NCBI GenBank assembly: GCA_033964015.1
Contig: CM066923.1
Coordinates: 1,178,001-1,242,000, forward strand
Direction of reading: 5' to 3'
DNA length: 64,000 nucleotides
Origin: Scolanthus callimorphus
Lineage: Eukaryota > Cnidaria > Anthozoa > Actiniaria > Edwardsiidae
The position numbers and the translations under genes are program-made. Below are positions 53,984-64,000 of this stretch, piece after piece. The first letter of the stretch is position 1, and the number at the start of each line of letters is the position of its first letter. The notes beneath the pieces are model-generated. The model saw only the letters and a list, made by a program, of their open reading frames with translations, was not told the DNA's origin and searched no databases.

Positions 53984-56482
53984 ATGGCTGAACCGCTTGG
54001 TCTTGGCTTTAGGCTTGTCATCAAATGGGTAAGGAATACCTTTCCTAGTGTTCCTAGAATGACAACGGATCAGTTGCTCAAGCAGATGAGATATCAGAGT
54101 CAGTTGAAGACAACCACGAATAAACACAACCTCGTCATGCTGGTAGGTCACTTGCCCCCTTACGCTCGGTTGTAGCCTAGAAATTTTGCATTCTGTCCGT
54201 ACTCCTGCGGTTTTCATAATTCTGCGAACTCGCACTTTACATTTCCGAACGCCAAACGTGCGTTTTTGCTTCCGTCAATCAAACCTTTTAAGACAGGCAC
54301 TGTACAGCCACATGCGGGATTGTTGTCTAAGTTTTGTCTGCATGTTAATATGGTGGAAAAGTTTGTTTTGAAGCCTATCTAGCCCCCGCTAGTCCTTAGC
54401 CTGCGTGAAATCACCCAGAGCTGTTCACCTGTTTGATTGGTTAAAGCCAAACCGCGGTTTGTTCGTTGGAGGCGGCCATGTTGGAGGACAAAACAAAGGA
54501 AGCAAATGAACTTTCTGTGATTTGTTCTGTACAACCAACAAGGCCGCTAGTGACGTCGAGGCGACTATTCGCCGATAATCACAGAGGCGACTAATTGTTT
54601 TATTAGTAAAAAACCACTCGCATACTGTCACGAATCATCATCATCATCATCATGTCTTCCCTGTTGGCCAGTCCTTGGCCTTAGGGCACATCTGCTCCGG
54701 GAAGCGTCCTCGGAGCAGATGATAGAACTTCGATTTGTCCATCATCAATCTTCTAGCCTGCATTGAATCAATGTTAAGGAGATCCTCTACCCGTTTCCAA
54801 GCTCTGTTCGTAGATCTTTTATCGAATAGTACTTGCTTCTGGAGGGCGTCATTCTCCATGCGACAGACATGAGCCATGTATTTTAGATGTTGGACATGGC
54901 AATAATCTTGGATCGAATTTGATTTTGTTATTTCACGCAGTCGCTCGTTGGATATCCTGCAATCTGATTGGCTCAGCTACTCACTATCTATCACGTTATA
55001 GATAGTGAGTAGCGAAAACCTAGCGCAAAACCTAAAACCATGAAATAAAGACGTTTTAGCCAAAACTCGTACTACCGAGAGGTAGAGTATACTATCGGGC
55101 TCGACAAAAAGCGCTCGTCTCCGACTCCGGACAAAACGTTGGAGAGTCTGATAGTTCATCCTCTCAAATGCATCATGGGTATTTGAGGCCAAGATGGTTG
55201 GAGTAGGAGTAGGGGTGGAAGTAGGGGTAGCGGCAGGGGTAGGGGTAGGAGTAGTATGGAGAAGGCGCCCCCTGGAATCATCACAGGGACAGTAATGGGC
55301 GTCCGATTTAAAATGTCTTTTAAAACTCCTTGTACGAAATGCCCACATTGGAGAAACGTGGAGTCTAATATTTCTAAGCTTTTGAGCGATGATTTTAATC
55401 TTAATTCAATACGATAGTTTTGAATAGTTTTGCCATCTTGCCTTGATTACCCATAATTCACCTCAAAGGTCGTCTATTGCCCTTATTAGGATATTCGTAC
55501 CGAGGAGGAACGTGAGGTCAGCCAGCTCGCAAATTCCATACACGTGGATCCCGACACAACGGACATGTCTAAACTCTTGGCTCGTGTAAATCAATTAGGT
55601 AAGACAACCATGAATATTTCAATACAGTAAAAACCCGTGTATAAGAACCTGGGCCCTCTCCACATAAGAACCTATTATGGCTAAAATTTTAAGTTAGGTT
55701 CTTATCAGTGGAGTTGCTGTAAGGTGTATAGGTATAGAAACTGCTAAATTAAGATCATCATCTGATTACATTTAAAAGAAACTTGACATAACATTTTTTT
55801 CTTTCAAGCTTACTGTAAGTACTCAAATAATTCCTCAAATGTACTTGTAATATATTTAAATGAAATTCATATGAAAATTTAAGAACTTAATTTAAGAACC
55901 TTGGTAGCCTAAATTTGCTTAAGTACCATTTATGTAAGAACCTGTTTAGGCTAAATTAAAAAATCCAGGTTCTTATACGCGGATTTTTACTGTAATCACA
56001 GGGAAATTTGTTTAAGACATCACAGGCTGTCCCTCTTGCCTTAATCCCCTCCAGTTTCTTTCTTTGTCATTTGTGTCTTCCGTTTATCACAGGGCGCGTC
56101 TGCTTATATATGCACGAGAGTCTATGTTTGTGATGGAAAACAAAACATGATAAAATGTTTTCCTTTTCTCTGAAATCTTCCCATAGTTCCCATACCTAAA
56201 GACCCCAAGATACTTGTGTGTTATTGCGCCGTGGGTTACCGGGCGAGCATTATGACAGATCGCATCCAGAAAGAACTAACTAAGCCTGAAAACGAGACGC
56301 TCCAGCACTCAATCAAGGTGTACAACCTAGAGGGATCCATATTCAAATGGGGCAACGAGATGAAGCCCTTAATAGATCCCAAGGGCCACAAAACAACGGA
56401 GGTCCATGGAATTGATAAGTTTTGGTGTCGGCTAATGTGGCCCCAGATTCGAGCCAGTGTGAAATCAATAACCGCTAGGTGA
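53984..56482 (+). CDS. Rhodanese-domain protein, three exons
   Basis: A single-domain sulfurtransferase-type protein of 187 aa. Exons 53984-54142, 55490-55598 and 56187-56482 join in phase (159+109+296 = 564 nt). The N-terminus is hydrophobic then basic, and VPRMTTDQLLKQM is the first domain helix. DIRTEEEREVSQLANSIHV (from residue 54) is the classic rhodanese motif that follows a hydrophobic strand. ILVCYCAVGYRAS holds the active-site loop Cys103-A-V-G-Y-Arg108, so catalysis by a cysteine persulfide is plausible. The C-terminal 75 residues vary in this family and are basic. Intron 1 contains a truncated LINE, and intron 2 a 368-bp MITE. It lies between two profilin genes on the other strand. 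The true substrate is unknown. Confidence 0.9.
54213..54293. repeat. Single arm of the CATAATTCTGCGA repeat
   Basis: TTCATAATTCTGCGAACTCG, then CATTTCCGAACGCCAAAC and CTTCCGTCAATCAAACCTTT. It matches the right arm of 48606-48790 in the opposite orientation. Confidence 0.65.
54633..54900 (-). mobile_element. Truncated non-LTR retrotransposon, 3' end of reverse-transcriptase ORF
   Basis: On the minus strand the frame from 54877 reads MAHVCRMENDALQKQVLFDK, then a RAWKRVEDLL block. This is the usual C-terminus of LINE reverse-transcriptase ORFs (LGHV.RM...LPKQ.L). It runs into an (ATG)n tail at about 54633-54652, as seen in RTE-type LINEs. The 5' part is absent. It lies in rhodanese intron 1. 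Confidence 0.65.
55625..55992. mobile_element. MITE, CAGTAAAAACCCG family, 368 bp, copy 2
   Basis: The ends CAGTAAAAACCCGTGTATAA and TTATACGCGGATTTTTACTG are inverted, with TA at 55623-55624 and 55993-55994. Several internal TAAGAACCT motifs occur in both orientations. It is related to 7488-7621 and lies in rhodanese intron 2. Confidence 0.88.
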
Positions 56483-57123
56483 TATTCCACGGGTCACCTG
56501 GGTGCTTGCCATTGGACACGTTGGGAATTCTGGTTGGAATGCCAATGGTACAGTCAATTTTTCGGTCACTTCCAGTTGGGACGAGTGAGCAAGCTTCAGA
56601 GAACGGATTGAAATGGTTTGTACTCCAACCGAATTGCGAATTAGCAAATGGTTAGCGCCGTTCCATTCGGGATTCTATCCCAATCGGAATTTCATTGACG
56701 CAGATCAAACCAACCATTTTTCCTTTACCAATGGTAAGCACCCCTGAAATCCAGCTAACAAGGAGCGTTTCAACAAATTTCGTAATAGACAATTCCTACG
56801 TCTCAAACAGGTCCTAAAATAACAAAATATTGTAACAATATTAGCGTGACAAGTGTACACAGTCGTACTTAAATGTTAGAATGTTAGTGCGGGGAGAAAA
56901 ATACCGCGCTCGCTTCGTCGAAATCATGTAAATTTCCAATACTAAAAAAAAATCGAATTTATTGGATCGGGTATTTTTTTAACTTTTTTTTACACTTTTA
57001 AATATATTTCATCGTGATTGTTCACCACACAAGTAAAGGATGTTTTTTCTATCGGTACCAGAAGTCTTTGTCCAGCGGTCACCATTGAAAAGGATTCGTC
57101 TTGTGGTCTCCCTGTGGTCTCCT
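56483..57123. other. Convergent 3' flank between the rhodanese gene and profilin-2
   Basis: No exon, poly(A) hexamer or clear repeat was recognised, apart from loosely related GGAAT / ATTCC blocks around 56500-56700. Confidence 0.4.
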
Positions 57124-58796
57124 CTACATGTCCAACGATTCAAGATACTCTGCTATAACTGCAACCGCCATGTTAGCCTTGCCATGCGAGCCACCTTCCG
57201 GACAATGAGCAACAACAAGTGCAGTTTTGCTGCGTTGCATCGTGATACCACCGTGTTCCTGTCTCTTGGCAAGAGCAACTTTACCGTCATCTACCCTCAA
57301 GAATTGGTACCTTGTACCCTCGGCAAATACGCCCTCGTACATGAAGAATGAGAAGTCTTGTGTCTTGAAACACTTTGCAATCATATAAGCTTCATTTGGT
57401 TCTAGCTGAGGATGAAAGTAGAACGAACATTGGACATGTGATGTCAATTAAGGGGAAGAACGTGGCCAGAGGATCAGCCTAGAAAACATTCTTGTACCCA
57501 GAGCCCCATCTGAGATCCTTCACTGATTGGCTGAAACGGCGCGCATGCGTATATTAAGCCAGATTTATTTTGCTTTTGTAAATTGTATATGGGAACAACA
57601 CGAAAATGCGTTTGCAAGGCGTCCTTTTCAACCTACAGCCGATTGCGTTTGAGCGTTTTACCCCAACAGTTCGCACTTTACGTTTGAACGTTTGAAAGTT
57701 GCGTTGTGAGACAAAAAGTCGGACGTTTCCAAGGGCAACCACCATGTGCATTTTTCACTGACCAATCAGAGAGGACAGAACTCTTTGGTTCGCCATAGAA
57801 ACGTCTCGTTTTCTTCCTAGAAACGCAACTTTCAAACGTTCAAACATAACGTGCGAACTGTTAGGGTAAAACGCTCAAACGCAATCGGCTGTATTCCTTC
57901 GACTTCTACGCTCAACAAGTATTTTTGTGGTATGAATAGTTCATCTTTTTACGTGTGCGGCATCTGTCACTAGAGCCTGCCCGCGAGATTACGAGCCGGG
58001 GAGGTCTGGGTACAAAATGCCTAGGAAGAGCAATCTGAAATCTCGTCCCCAGAGCCTTCGGTCATCGGGCCAGCGGTAGGCGACGAGCCAAAGGCTCTAG
58101 AGGGATCCATATTTGGCAGACCACGATTCTAGGACTTCCGGTTCAACGAACTCGTCTAAACTGTGACAAAATCAGCGGCAAATGCAAGTGCTTGGATTGT
58201 TTGTTCTTATAGCGGGTTTTCTTTTAATTTTAAATTTTGACCGTTGTTCCTATCTACTGCGCATGGTCAAATTCGATTCTTCGAGAGCATTTGGCCTGAC
58301 GCCACTGTCGCCTTCCTCTGTCCCATCCAGGGGAAAGGGGTGAATCAGTATTTCGTATATCATTTGTCCGATGTCCGCTATCGGACCATTAGGCCCGCCA
58401 CATGCGTCCGTTACTAACCATGTTACTTCTAATTCCAAACTGGCTTCTCGACCCATCTTGGAAAGAAGGACTCCGCGCAGCTAAAGAAGTATCCTGTGGC
58501 CGACTCTCCTTCCCTTTGAAACAATCGGGAGAAAGACCCGCGTCTCTCCCTGATTGTTTGAGGGGGATTAGGAGTGTCTGTCACACTACCGAAGGAGGCG
58601 ATTTTCCTGGTGACTATAAAATAGGCCCCAAATAGCGGATTAGGTGCGGTTTTACCTTGAGTGCGGCTGGATGATCAGCAGTAGTCCACGGAGCTCCTCC
58701 ATCCAAGCCTATGATACATGCCCTGTCTATATGCGCAGTTCCACCAGAATATCTACTTTGATCGATCAGATTGTCGATATAACTATCCCAGCTCAT
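57124..58796 (-). CDS. Profilin, gene copy 2, two exons
   Basis: A cytosolic regulator of actin-monomer supply that also binds poly-proline proteins. Exon 1 (58796-58656) starts MSWDSYIDNLIDQS, with the conserved Trp3 and Tyr6 of the poly-proline site. It continues through ACIIGLDGGAPWTT to HPAALK at a GTAAAA donor. Exon 2 (57405-57124, after a CCTCAG acceptor) starts LEPNEAYMIAKCF and includes QDFSFFMYEGVFAEGTRYQF, then LRVDDGK, GGITMQRSKTALVVAHCP and a final ESLDM. The total is 140 aa, usual for profilin. Exon 2 has exactly the same length (282 nt) as in copy 1 and the intron is at the same position, so the pair arose by gene duplication. The intron holds a 246-bp MITE. This copy is intact. 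Confidence 0.93.
57646..57891. mobile_element. 246-bp MITE with TA duplication in profilin-2 intron
   Basis: CAGCCGATTGCGTTTGAGCG at the left pairs with CGCTCAAACGCAATCGGCTG at the right, extending about 70 bp with few mismatches (TTTGAACGTTTGAAAGTTGC). TA lies at 57644-57645 and 57892-57893. Confidence 0.9.
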
Positions 58797-60289
58797 CTAC
58801 AAAAGACGGATACCGTTATTTACAGCTGAAACCGTTGTGTCGCTCCGCGCATTTTCACCGCCAGTCAAACAATCTAATCCAATCAGGTCCTTGTTATTTT
58901 TCGCCTCGTGCAGTCAACTGGCTTTCTGTCGCGACGAAAAACTAGTTGACTACACTAGGCGAAACAGCGCAACAACCCAGTGATTAGTTTCAATGGTGCA
59001 ACGAAAGAAACACAGCGGTATTGGCAATGGCAAGAGTTTTAAGAACGGTTCATAACTCTTTTACTTTGTACTCCTGTATATCGTTGCCCAGCGTTTTCAG
59101 TTTCAGCCGTTTCCCGATCAGAAAATGAATGACTGTAGCCCGCCTCTAGAAAAATCTATTCAAAATTTTCCCGGTCGTATTTTTATTCCGCTTTGGTGAC
59201 GTTGGTAATACTGCACGCTATGTTAATGCGGAAGATTTGATAGTCTACCTAATATTGGTCCTGGATGCGTATCCACCCATGAACCGGTTTTTCCTTGTTA
59301 TATTATGAAGCATTTTTTTTAATGTTTTACGTTCGCTTGGACGAAGCGAATAAGAACGTAAAGTTCGCTTCCGTGACGTTGAAAACCACACGCCATGCTG
59401 ATGCGATCGACAGAGCGGAAAGTGACCACAAATGAAATGCCTAACTTGGCCAAATTTCGATATAAGCTCAAGATTTCGTATACAAAGAGTTTCTATGACC
59501 AAAAGCTTAAAATTCCAAATAATTTGTAAGAAATTTGAAGGATATGACTTTTACATGATTGAACAAAGTTTGCATAATTCCTGATCAAAGTACTAATTCT
59601 CCCATAAAATTGCACAATGGGACGAAAATGTCGTTTTACGCACTCAATACAGACTTGTCGCGCGGCCCTCTCCTACCCGTCCCCCTTTTTTGAATGGTAC
59701 TATAACACTAACGCTGATAATTCTCTTATAACGTTACTACATGTGGCCGAACTCGACATTGCTAGCCTGCGTAGCAACTGTTCCCGTGTGTTTTCAGAGA
59801 AAGAAAACCCAGAGACACATTCATTGTCAAAACTCGCTCGTGAACTTCCCGCCACTTTCTCCTGTTCCTCTGAAAAAGCAAAACGCGCCCAGTCACTACT
59901 GACTTGTCGCGCGGCCCCTCTCCGTTTGCCACTTTGTTTTTGTTCACAAGGATGTGTGAGTGGTAATGAATGAATGAATAGAATAGGATTTCTTTTATAT
60001 CTGAAGTAGCAATTTATATTATAATTCTAACAAAATATTTGACAGTAGTTTCACTACTCGCCTCTTAAAATAACTGTGTGTTGACCTTAAGGTGACTCAT
60101 AGTATCAGCCTTTCTACCTCATTTCTAAATAACGCTCCATTGGCTGTAGAAGCTTTGAAGGATAAGGGCTTGATTGTTCTTAGGGTACTGGAGCGTAATT
60201 TGGCTCCCTGTGAGGTCATATGCAGGAGACTATTTTAACCAGAGTTGTGTTGTAACATTTCATGTTTTTTATTAAATGGAATAAATATT

Positions 60290-60505
60290 ATTATATTATA
60301 TTCCATTCTATTTTGTTTTATATATTCTATTCTGTTCTATTCAGTCTGTTCTATTCTATTCTATTCTCATATTCTGTCCTTTATGTTCTATTCTATTCTG
60401 TCTGTTATGTACTATTCTATTTTGTCTGTTCTATTCTGTCTGTTCTATACTATACTATTCTGATATTTTATTACATTATGTTCCATTCTATTATATTATG
60501 TTCTA
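60290..60505. repeat. Degenerate TTCTA/TTCTG microsatellite
   Basis: TTCTATTCTATTCTG blocks with TGTCTG variants. The same repeat resumes at about 60968, on the far side of an inserted element. Confidence 0.85.
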
Positions 60506-60507
60506 TC

Positions 60508-60965
60508 AAGAGAAAATGATCCCCATAGAACGCAAACCCATGACCCATCTGAGTGGCAGTAACTCTAAAAATAAATTCCCGTTGGGAATTGTACGCGCAC
60601 TCGAACTGTTTTCCGTTGGTTTAGAAGGCGCGCGCTTGTTGATGCAAAATAATACCAACTCCATTTTGCTTTCCGGTTTCGGCACTTCCCACTTTTAGCT
60701 AAATGAAAAAGGTATTCGTCAATAAAAGCTACATGTATCTCGGCCATGATCTCGCCATGTTTTCCTTTCCCAGTGCAGCGTCACGTAGCATGCTGGTCAC
60801 ACATGCAGTCTTCACAGTGATGTATGTTGCCAAGATACGTCCAATCAGAAGGCGCCGCTAGAAATAGCTCCCTTTTCTAAAAATAGAAGCTAGAAGTGTC
60901 GCGCTCTTCTGCCATTCATGGATCCGTGCGTTAGGGTTGCGTTCTCTGGGGGATCATTTTCTCTT
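60508..60965. mobile_element. 458-bp inverted-end element inserted in the microsatellite
   Basis: AAGAGAAAATGATCCCC then AGAACGCAA on the left pairs with TTGCGTTCT and GGGGATCATTTTCTCTT on the right. TTCTAT lies on both sides, but the repeat context makes the duplication uncertain. Confidence 0.7.
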
Positions 60966-61508
60966 GGTTCTATTCTATTCTATTTATAGAATTTAATGCT
61001 AAAAGGTGGAAAACAGGATGGTCATTTGAATATAGAAGTAGATAATTATTTTATCCACCACGCGCTAATCACAGATTTGCATTACTATTCAAATCGGCCG
61101 AAAACATTCCACGGGCACTGAGAAGCACGGAAACCACTAAAATGTGAGCTATGCTCACCTAGAACACAATAAAAGAGCGAGCAATCCTATTGCTCACTCT
61201 CTTCTCGCATTTTGCGAGTGCTGGCCGGATTTGCTGGTGTTTTGTTCCTGTGACATGGCTCAAGTTCCCGTCCGCCCCGCCTCCCCGTTGTGCCCCAACA
61301 CCTGTTCTTGGTTCTTGCTGTACCAACCGCCTCAGTTCAGCCCCAGCCGTTCCTCCACTCTCCTGTTGTTCCAGCGCTGGCTCAAGCCAACCAGCCACTT
61401 AGAGCAGACCACACGTAGACTTTACCTTGAGTCCTTGGTGGTTAAGTGGCCGATTTACTCTGTCTATCTTTGCACATTTTGCTGTAGCCACTCGGGCTTC
61501 GCAAGTGT

Positions 61509-62330
61509 TTAATTGGTTGTGTACTGGACTTCGGTTCGGTACGAAAAATTAGCTGGTGTTTCTTATGGCCATTCGGGCCGGGCACGATTCACTGGACGCA
61601 TATTTCAGGTGCCCTATAGGAGTTCAATTGGTTGTATACTGAGCTTCGGTTCGGTACGAAAAATTAGCTAGTGTTTATTATGGCCTTTCGGGCCGGGCAC
61701 GATTCACTGGAAGCATATTTCAGGTGCCCTGTAGGAGTTCAATTGGTTGTATACTGGACTTCGGTTCGGTACGAAAAATTAGCTAGTGTTATTAGGGCCA
61801 TTCGGGCCGGGCACGATTCACTGGAAGCATATTTCAGGTGCCCTGTAGGAGTTCAATTGGTTGTATACTGGACTTCGGTTCGGTACGAAAAATTAGCTAG
61901 TGTTTATTATGGCCATTCGGGCCGGGCACGATTCACTGGAAGCATATTTCAGGTGCCCTGTAGGAGTTCAATTGGTTGTATACTGGACTTCGGTTCGGTA
62001 CGAAAAATTAGCTGGTGTTTCTTATGGCCATTCGGGCCGGGCACGATTCACTGGACGCATATTTCAGGTGCCCTATAGGAGTTCAATTGGTTGTATACTG
62101 AGCTTCGGTTCGGTACGAAAAATTAGCTAGTGTTTATTATGGCCTTTCGGGCCGGGCACGATTCACTGGAAGCATATTTCAGGTGCCCTGTAGGAGTTCA
62201 ATTGGTTGTATACTGGACTTCGGTTCGGTACGAAAAATTAGCTAGTGTTTATTAGGGCCATTCGGGCCGGGCACGATTCACTGGAAGCATATTTCAGGTG
62301 CCCTGTAGGAGTTCAATTGGTTGTATACTG
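61509..62330. repeat. 115-bp satellite, seven units with four-unit higher-order pattern
   Basis: GGCC(A/T)TTCGGGCCGGGCACG recurs at 61567, 61682, 61796, 61911, 62026, 62141 and 62256. Unit variants cycle: CTTATGGCCATT with GGACGCAT; TTATTATGGCCTTT; ATTAGGGCCATT; TTATTATGGCCATT; then the first three again. That is a period of about 460 bp. Open frames here are repeat artefacts. Confidence 0.93.
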
Positions 62331-63007
62331 CTCAGTTCCTGTAAGGCATGGCTCTCGAAAATCACCGACCTGAAAACCTTAGGGGGTGGTCTATCTTCAT
62401 CAGTTTTAACAATTTCAAGAATAGACATCGTTCAGCTTGTAAGTGGCCAAGAAATAAGTATGTTTTGAGTCTTGTCTCCATGACAACGAGGAATGTGACC
62501 TTTGAACTCTGTGTTTTAATCATTTTCCAAAAACTGCCTCTGAAAACGTAGAAAGACTGAAGTTCCTAAATATGTTTCAATGTAAGGTAATTAAAGTCGG
62601 AGCAGGTATTACCGATCCAACTGGAAATCGTGACTTTTTCAACGGGAGCCATATTTAAGGGGATTATGAAATTTGATACCTTCCAATAACTTTGCCATCT
62701 AAATTGGTGTACATGTTTTCCAGTTGGATTTGTAATACTTGCCCTTAGTTGAATAGGTGTTCGTTTAGACATGCTTGGAAAACCTAGCTTTTCCCCTTTT
62801 TCAGAGACGGTTTTCAAAATCTTAAAACACAGAGTTCAAAGGTCACATTCCATGTTGCCATGGAGACAACACTCAAATCTAGCTATTTCTTGGTGCCCCG
62901 TAACATGAGTGAAGTTTAGTAATGAAATTGTGAAATGTACTCAAAGATAGACCACCCCTAAGGTTTTGGGCCACCACCTTTGAGAGCCATGCCTTACAGG
63001 AACTGAG
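62331..63007. mobile_element. 677-bp foldback element inserted in the satellite
   Basis: The ends CTCAGTTCCTGTAAGGCATG and CATGCCTTACAGGAACTGAG are inverted. Inner arms such as AATGTGACCTTTGAACTCTG / CAGAGTTCAAAGGTCACATT also pair, so each arm is over 200 bp. The satellite is cut at TATACTG/GACTTCGG, with TG duplicated (62329-62330 and 63008-63009). It has no coding capacity. Confidence 0.88.
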
Positions 63008-63500
63008 TGGACTTCGGTTCGGTACGAAAAATTAGCTAGTGTTTATTATGGCCATTCGGGCCGGGCACGATTCACTGGAAGCATATTTCAGGTGCCCTGT
63101 AGGAGTCAATTGGTTGTATACTGGACTTCGGTTCGGTACGAAAAATTAGCTAGTGTTTATTAGGGCCATTCGGGCCGGGCACGATTCACTGGAACGGCAT
63201 ATTTCAGGTGCCCTGTAGGAATTTAATTGGTTGTATACTGGACTTCGGTTCGGTACGAAAAATTAGCTAGTGTTTCTTATGGCCATTCGGGCCGGGCATG
63301 ATTCACTGGAAGCATATTTCAGGTGCCCTGTAGGAGTTTAATTGGCTGTATACTGGACTTCGGTTCAGTACGAACTTTCTCTTGTTTATTATGGCCATTC
63401 GAGCCGCGGGTACGATTCACGGGAAGCATAGTTTCAGGTGCCCTGTGTTTATTTGGCCTTATAGGGACCTCGGTTCGGTAGGGACACTGTTGTCTGTTTA
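63008..63500. repeat. 115-bp satellite, continuation and decaying edge
   Basis: The first unit after the insertion is the TTATTATGGCCATT type, as the four-unit order predicts. Three or four further units become more diverged (GGCCATTCGAGCC, insertions) up to about 63500. Confidence 0.9.
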
Positions 63501-64000
63501 GTGCCATTCGAGCCGGGCACATGACAATATAGTAATGGGAAAAAGAAAAGACAAGAGTGGAATCTGTGATTTTACTTATGGAATTGTCATCGCATAATTG
63601 CGCAATAAGGAAAAAAGGCATGAAAGAGAAAAACGTAAGCTTTGGGTGATTTAGGGTTCACAGTCCCAGGGTCATCTAAGGCCCTTCGTGCCCGACTCTT
63701 GCAGTTGCGCCGGGACTGCGTTCTCCTACTGATCCCGGGGAGTGTCGCTCAACTCTACAGGCTTCGTTGTTTTCTCTTCTATAATGGACGATTAGCCGCC
63801 AATCAAGCGATGACGTACACAATATTTCGTCCTTCCAGAATGGGAAGGGGTTGAAAGATTTAATCGAAAGGGCGGCCTATCAGGTACCTCCAAAACGGTG
63901 AATTGGGTGACGCTCCCGGGGACCAGCTCGGGGGAACCAGTCCTGGCTGATTCTGCTCTTGGTTCCGTGCGGGAGAAGTCTATCCGAGATTGTAGATGAG
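63501..64000. other. Window end with a short SAP-like open frame
   Basis: The frame 63642-63854 begins MGDLGFTVPGSSKALRARLL, which resembles the second helix of a SAP DNA-binding motif, but only about 20 residues fit. It could be part of a transposon or gene that continues past the window. No further support was seen. Confidence 0.25.

Larger units (their letters stand above)
58797..61508. other. Region with no recognised gene, upstream of the satellite
   Basis: It contains a TTCTA-type microsatellite with an inserted element (60290-60990). The open frames at 59617-59973 and 61144-61512 have no recognisable domain. The second is Pro/Ser/Cys-rich and runs into the satellite. Confidence 0.45.

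Noticed and set aside
59617..59973. 118-residue open frame
   Set aside because: It contains a duplicated CTTGTCGCGCGGCCCCTCTC-like block and no domain, so it is probably repeat-derived.
61671..62130. Open frames in the 115-bp satellite
   Set aside because: The frames follow repeat units and change frame from unit to unit because 115 is not a multiple of 3.

Overview
This window is eukaryotic, metazoan DNA. Intron-rich nuclear genes with GT-AG junctions are spread among many small transposons. The set of conserved animal genes, an intronless class A GPCR, and G/C-rich terminal-inverted-repeat elements suggest a cnidarian, probably an anthozoan (sea anemone or coral). The species is inferred, not shown.

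Layout. (1) 743-3640 (+): 3' half of a calsequestrin-like gene ending in a KEEL ER-retention signal. (2) 4822-15654 (-): complete 12-exon hydroxymethylbilane synthase gene (HMBS, haem synthesis), convergent with (1). Its last intron holds a 5,057-bp Tc1/mariner-type transposon with identical 78-bp ends. That element carries a DD37E transposase and, on the other strand, a PB1/zinc-knuckle gene. It contains a nested 1,464-bp element, which in turn contains a 134-bp MITE. (3) 15907-16206 (+): ATP synthase coupling factor 6, divergent from HMBS. (4) 18043-20507 (-): complete 7-exon TMEM147. (5) 20936-28982 (+): complete 14-exon borealin gene (CDCA8), divergent from TMEM147. (6) 30914-31856 (+): possible first two coding exons of an unrecognised gene. 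(7) 31857-44569: long gene-poor stretch with MITEs and a CRE-rich repeat. (8) 44570-45798 (+): intronless class A GPCR with one reading-frame break. (9) 49501-51000 (-) and 57124-58796 (-): two two-exon profilin genes. A rhodanese-domain gene lies between them on the + strand (53984-56482). (10) 61509-63500: a 115-bp satellite with a 460-bp higher-order period, split by a 677-bp foldback element.

Exon boundaries were read by eye from splice sites, phase and protein family similarity. Phase closes exactly for TMEM147 (230 aa), borealin (329 aa), rhodanese (187 aa) and profilin-2 (140 aa). HMBS, the GPCR and profilin-1 each miss by one base at or near a homopolymer. These are either assembly errors or real lesions.

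The genes do not form a pathway. They are housekeeping genes in two head-to-head pairs (HMBS/ATP5PF and TMEM147/CDCA8) with compact shared promoter regions. The most unusual content is the two-gene transposon with its nested passengers, whose inverted repeats are long AGGTCR heptamer arrays. Next are the CRE palindrome array and a minisatellite whose unit contains a profilin 5' splice site.
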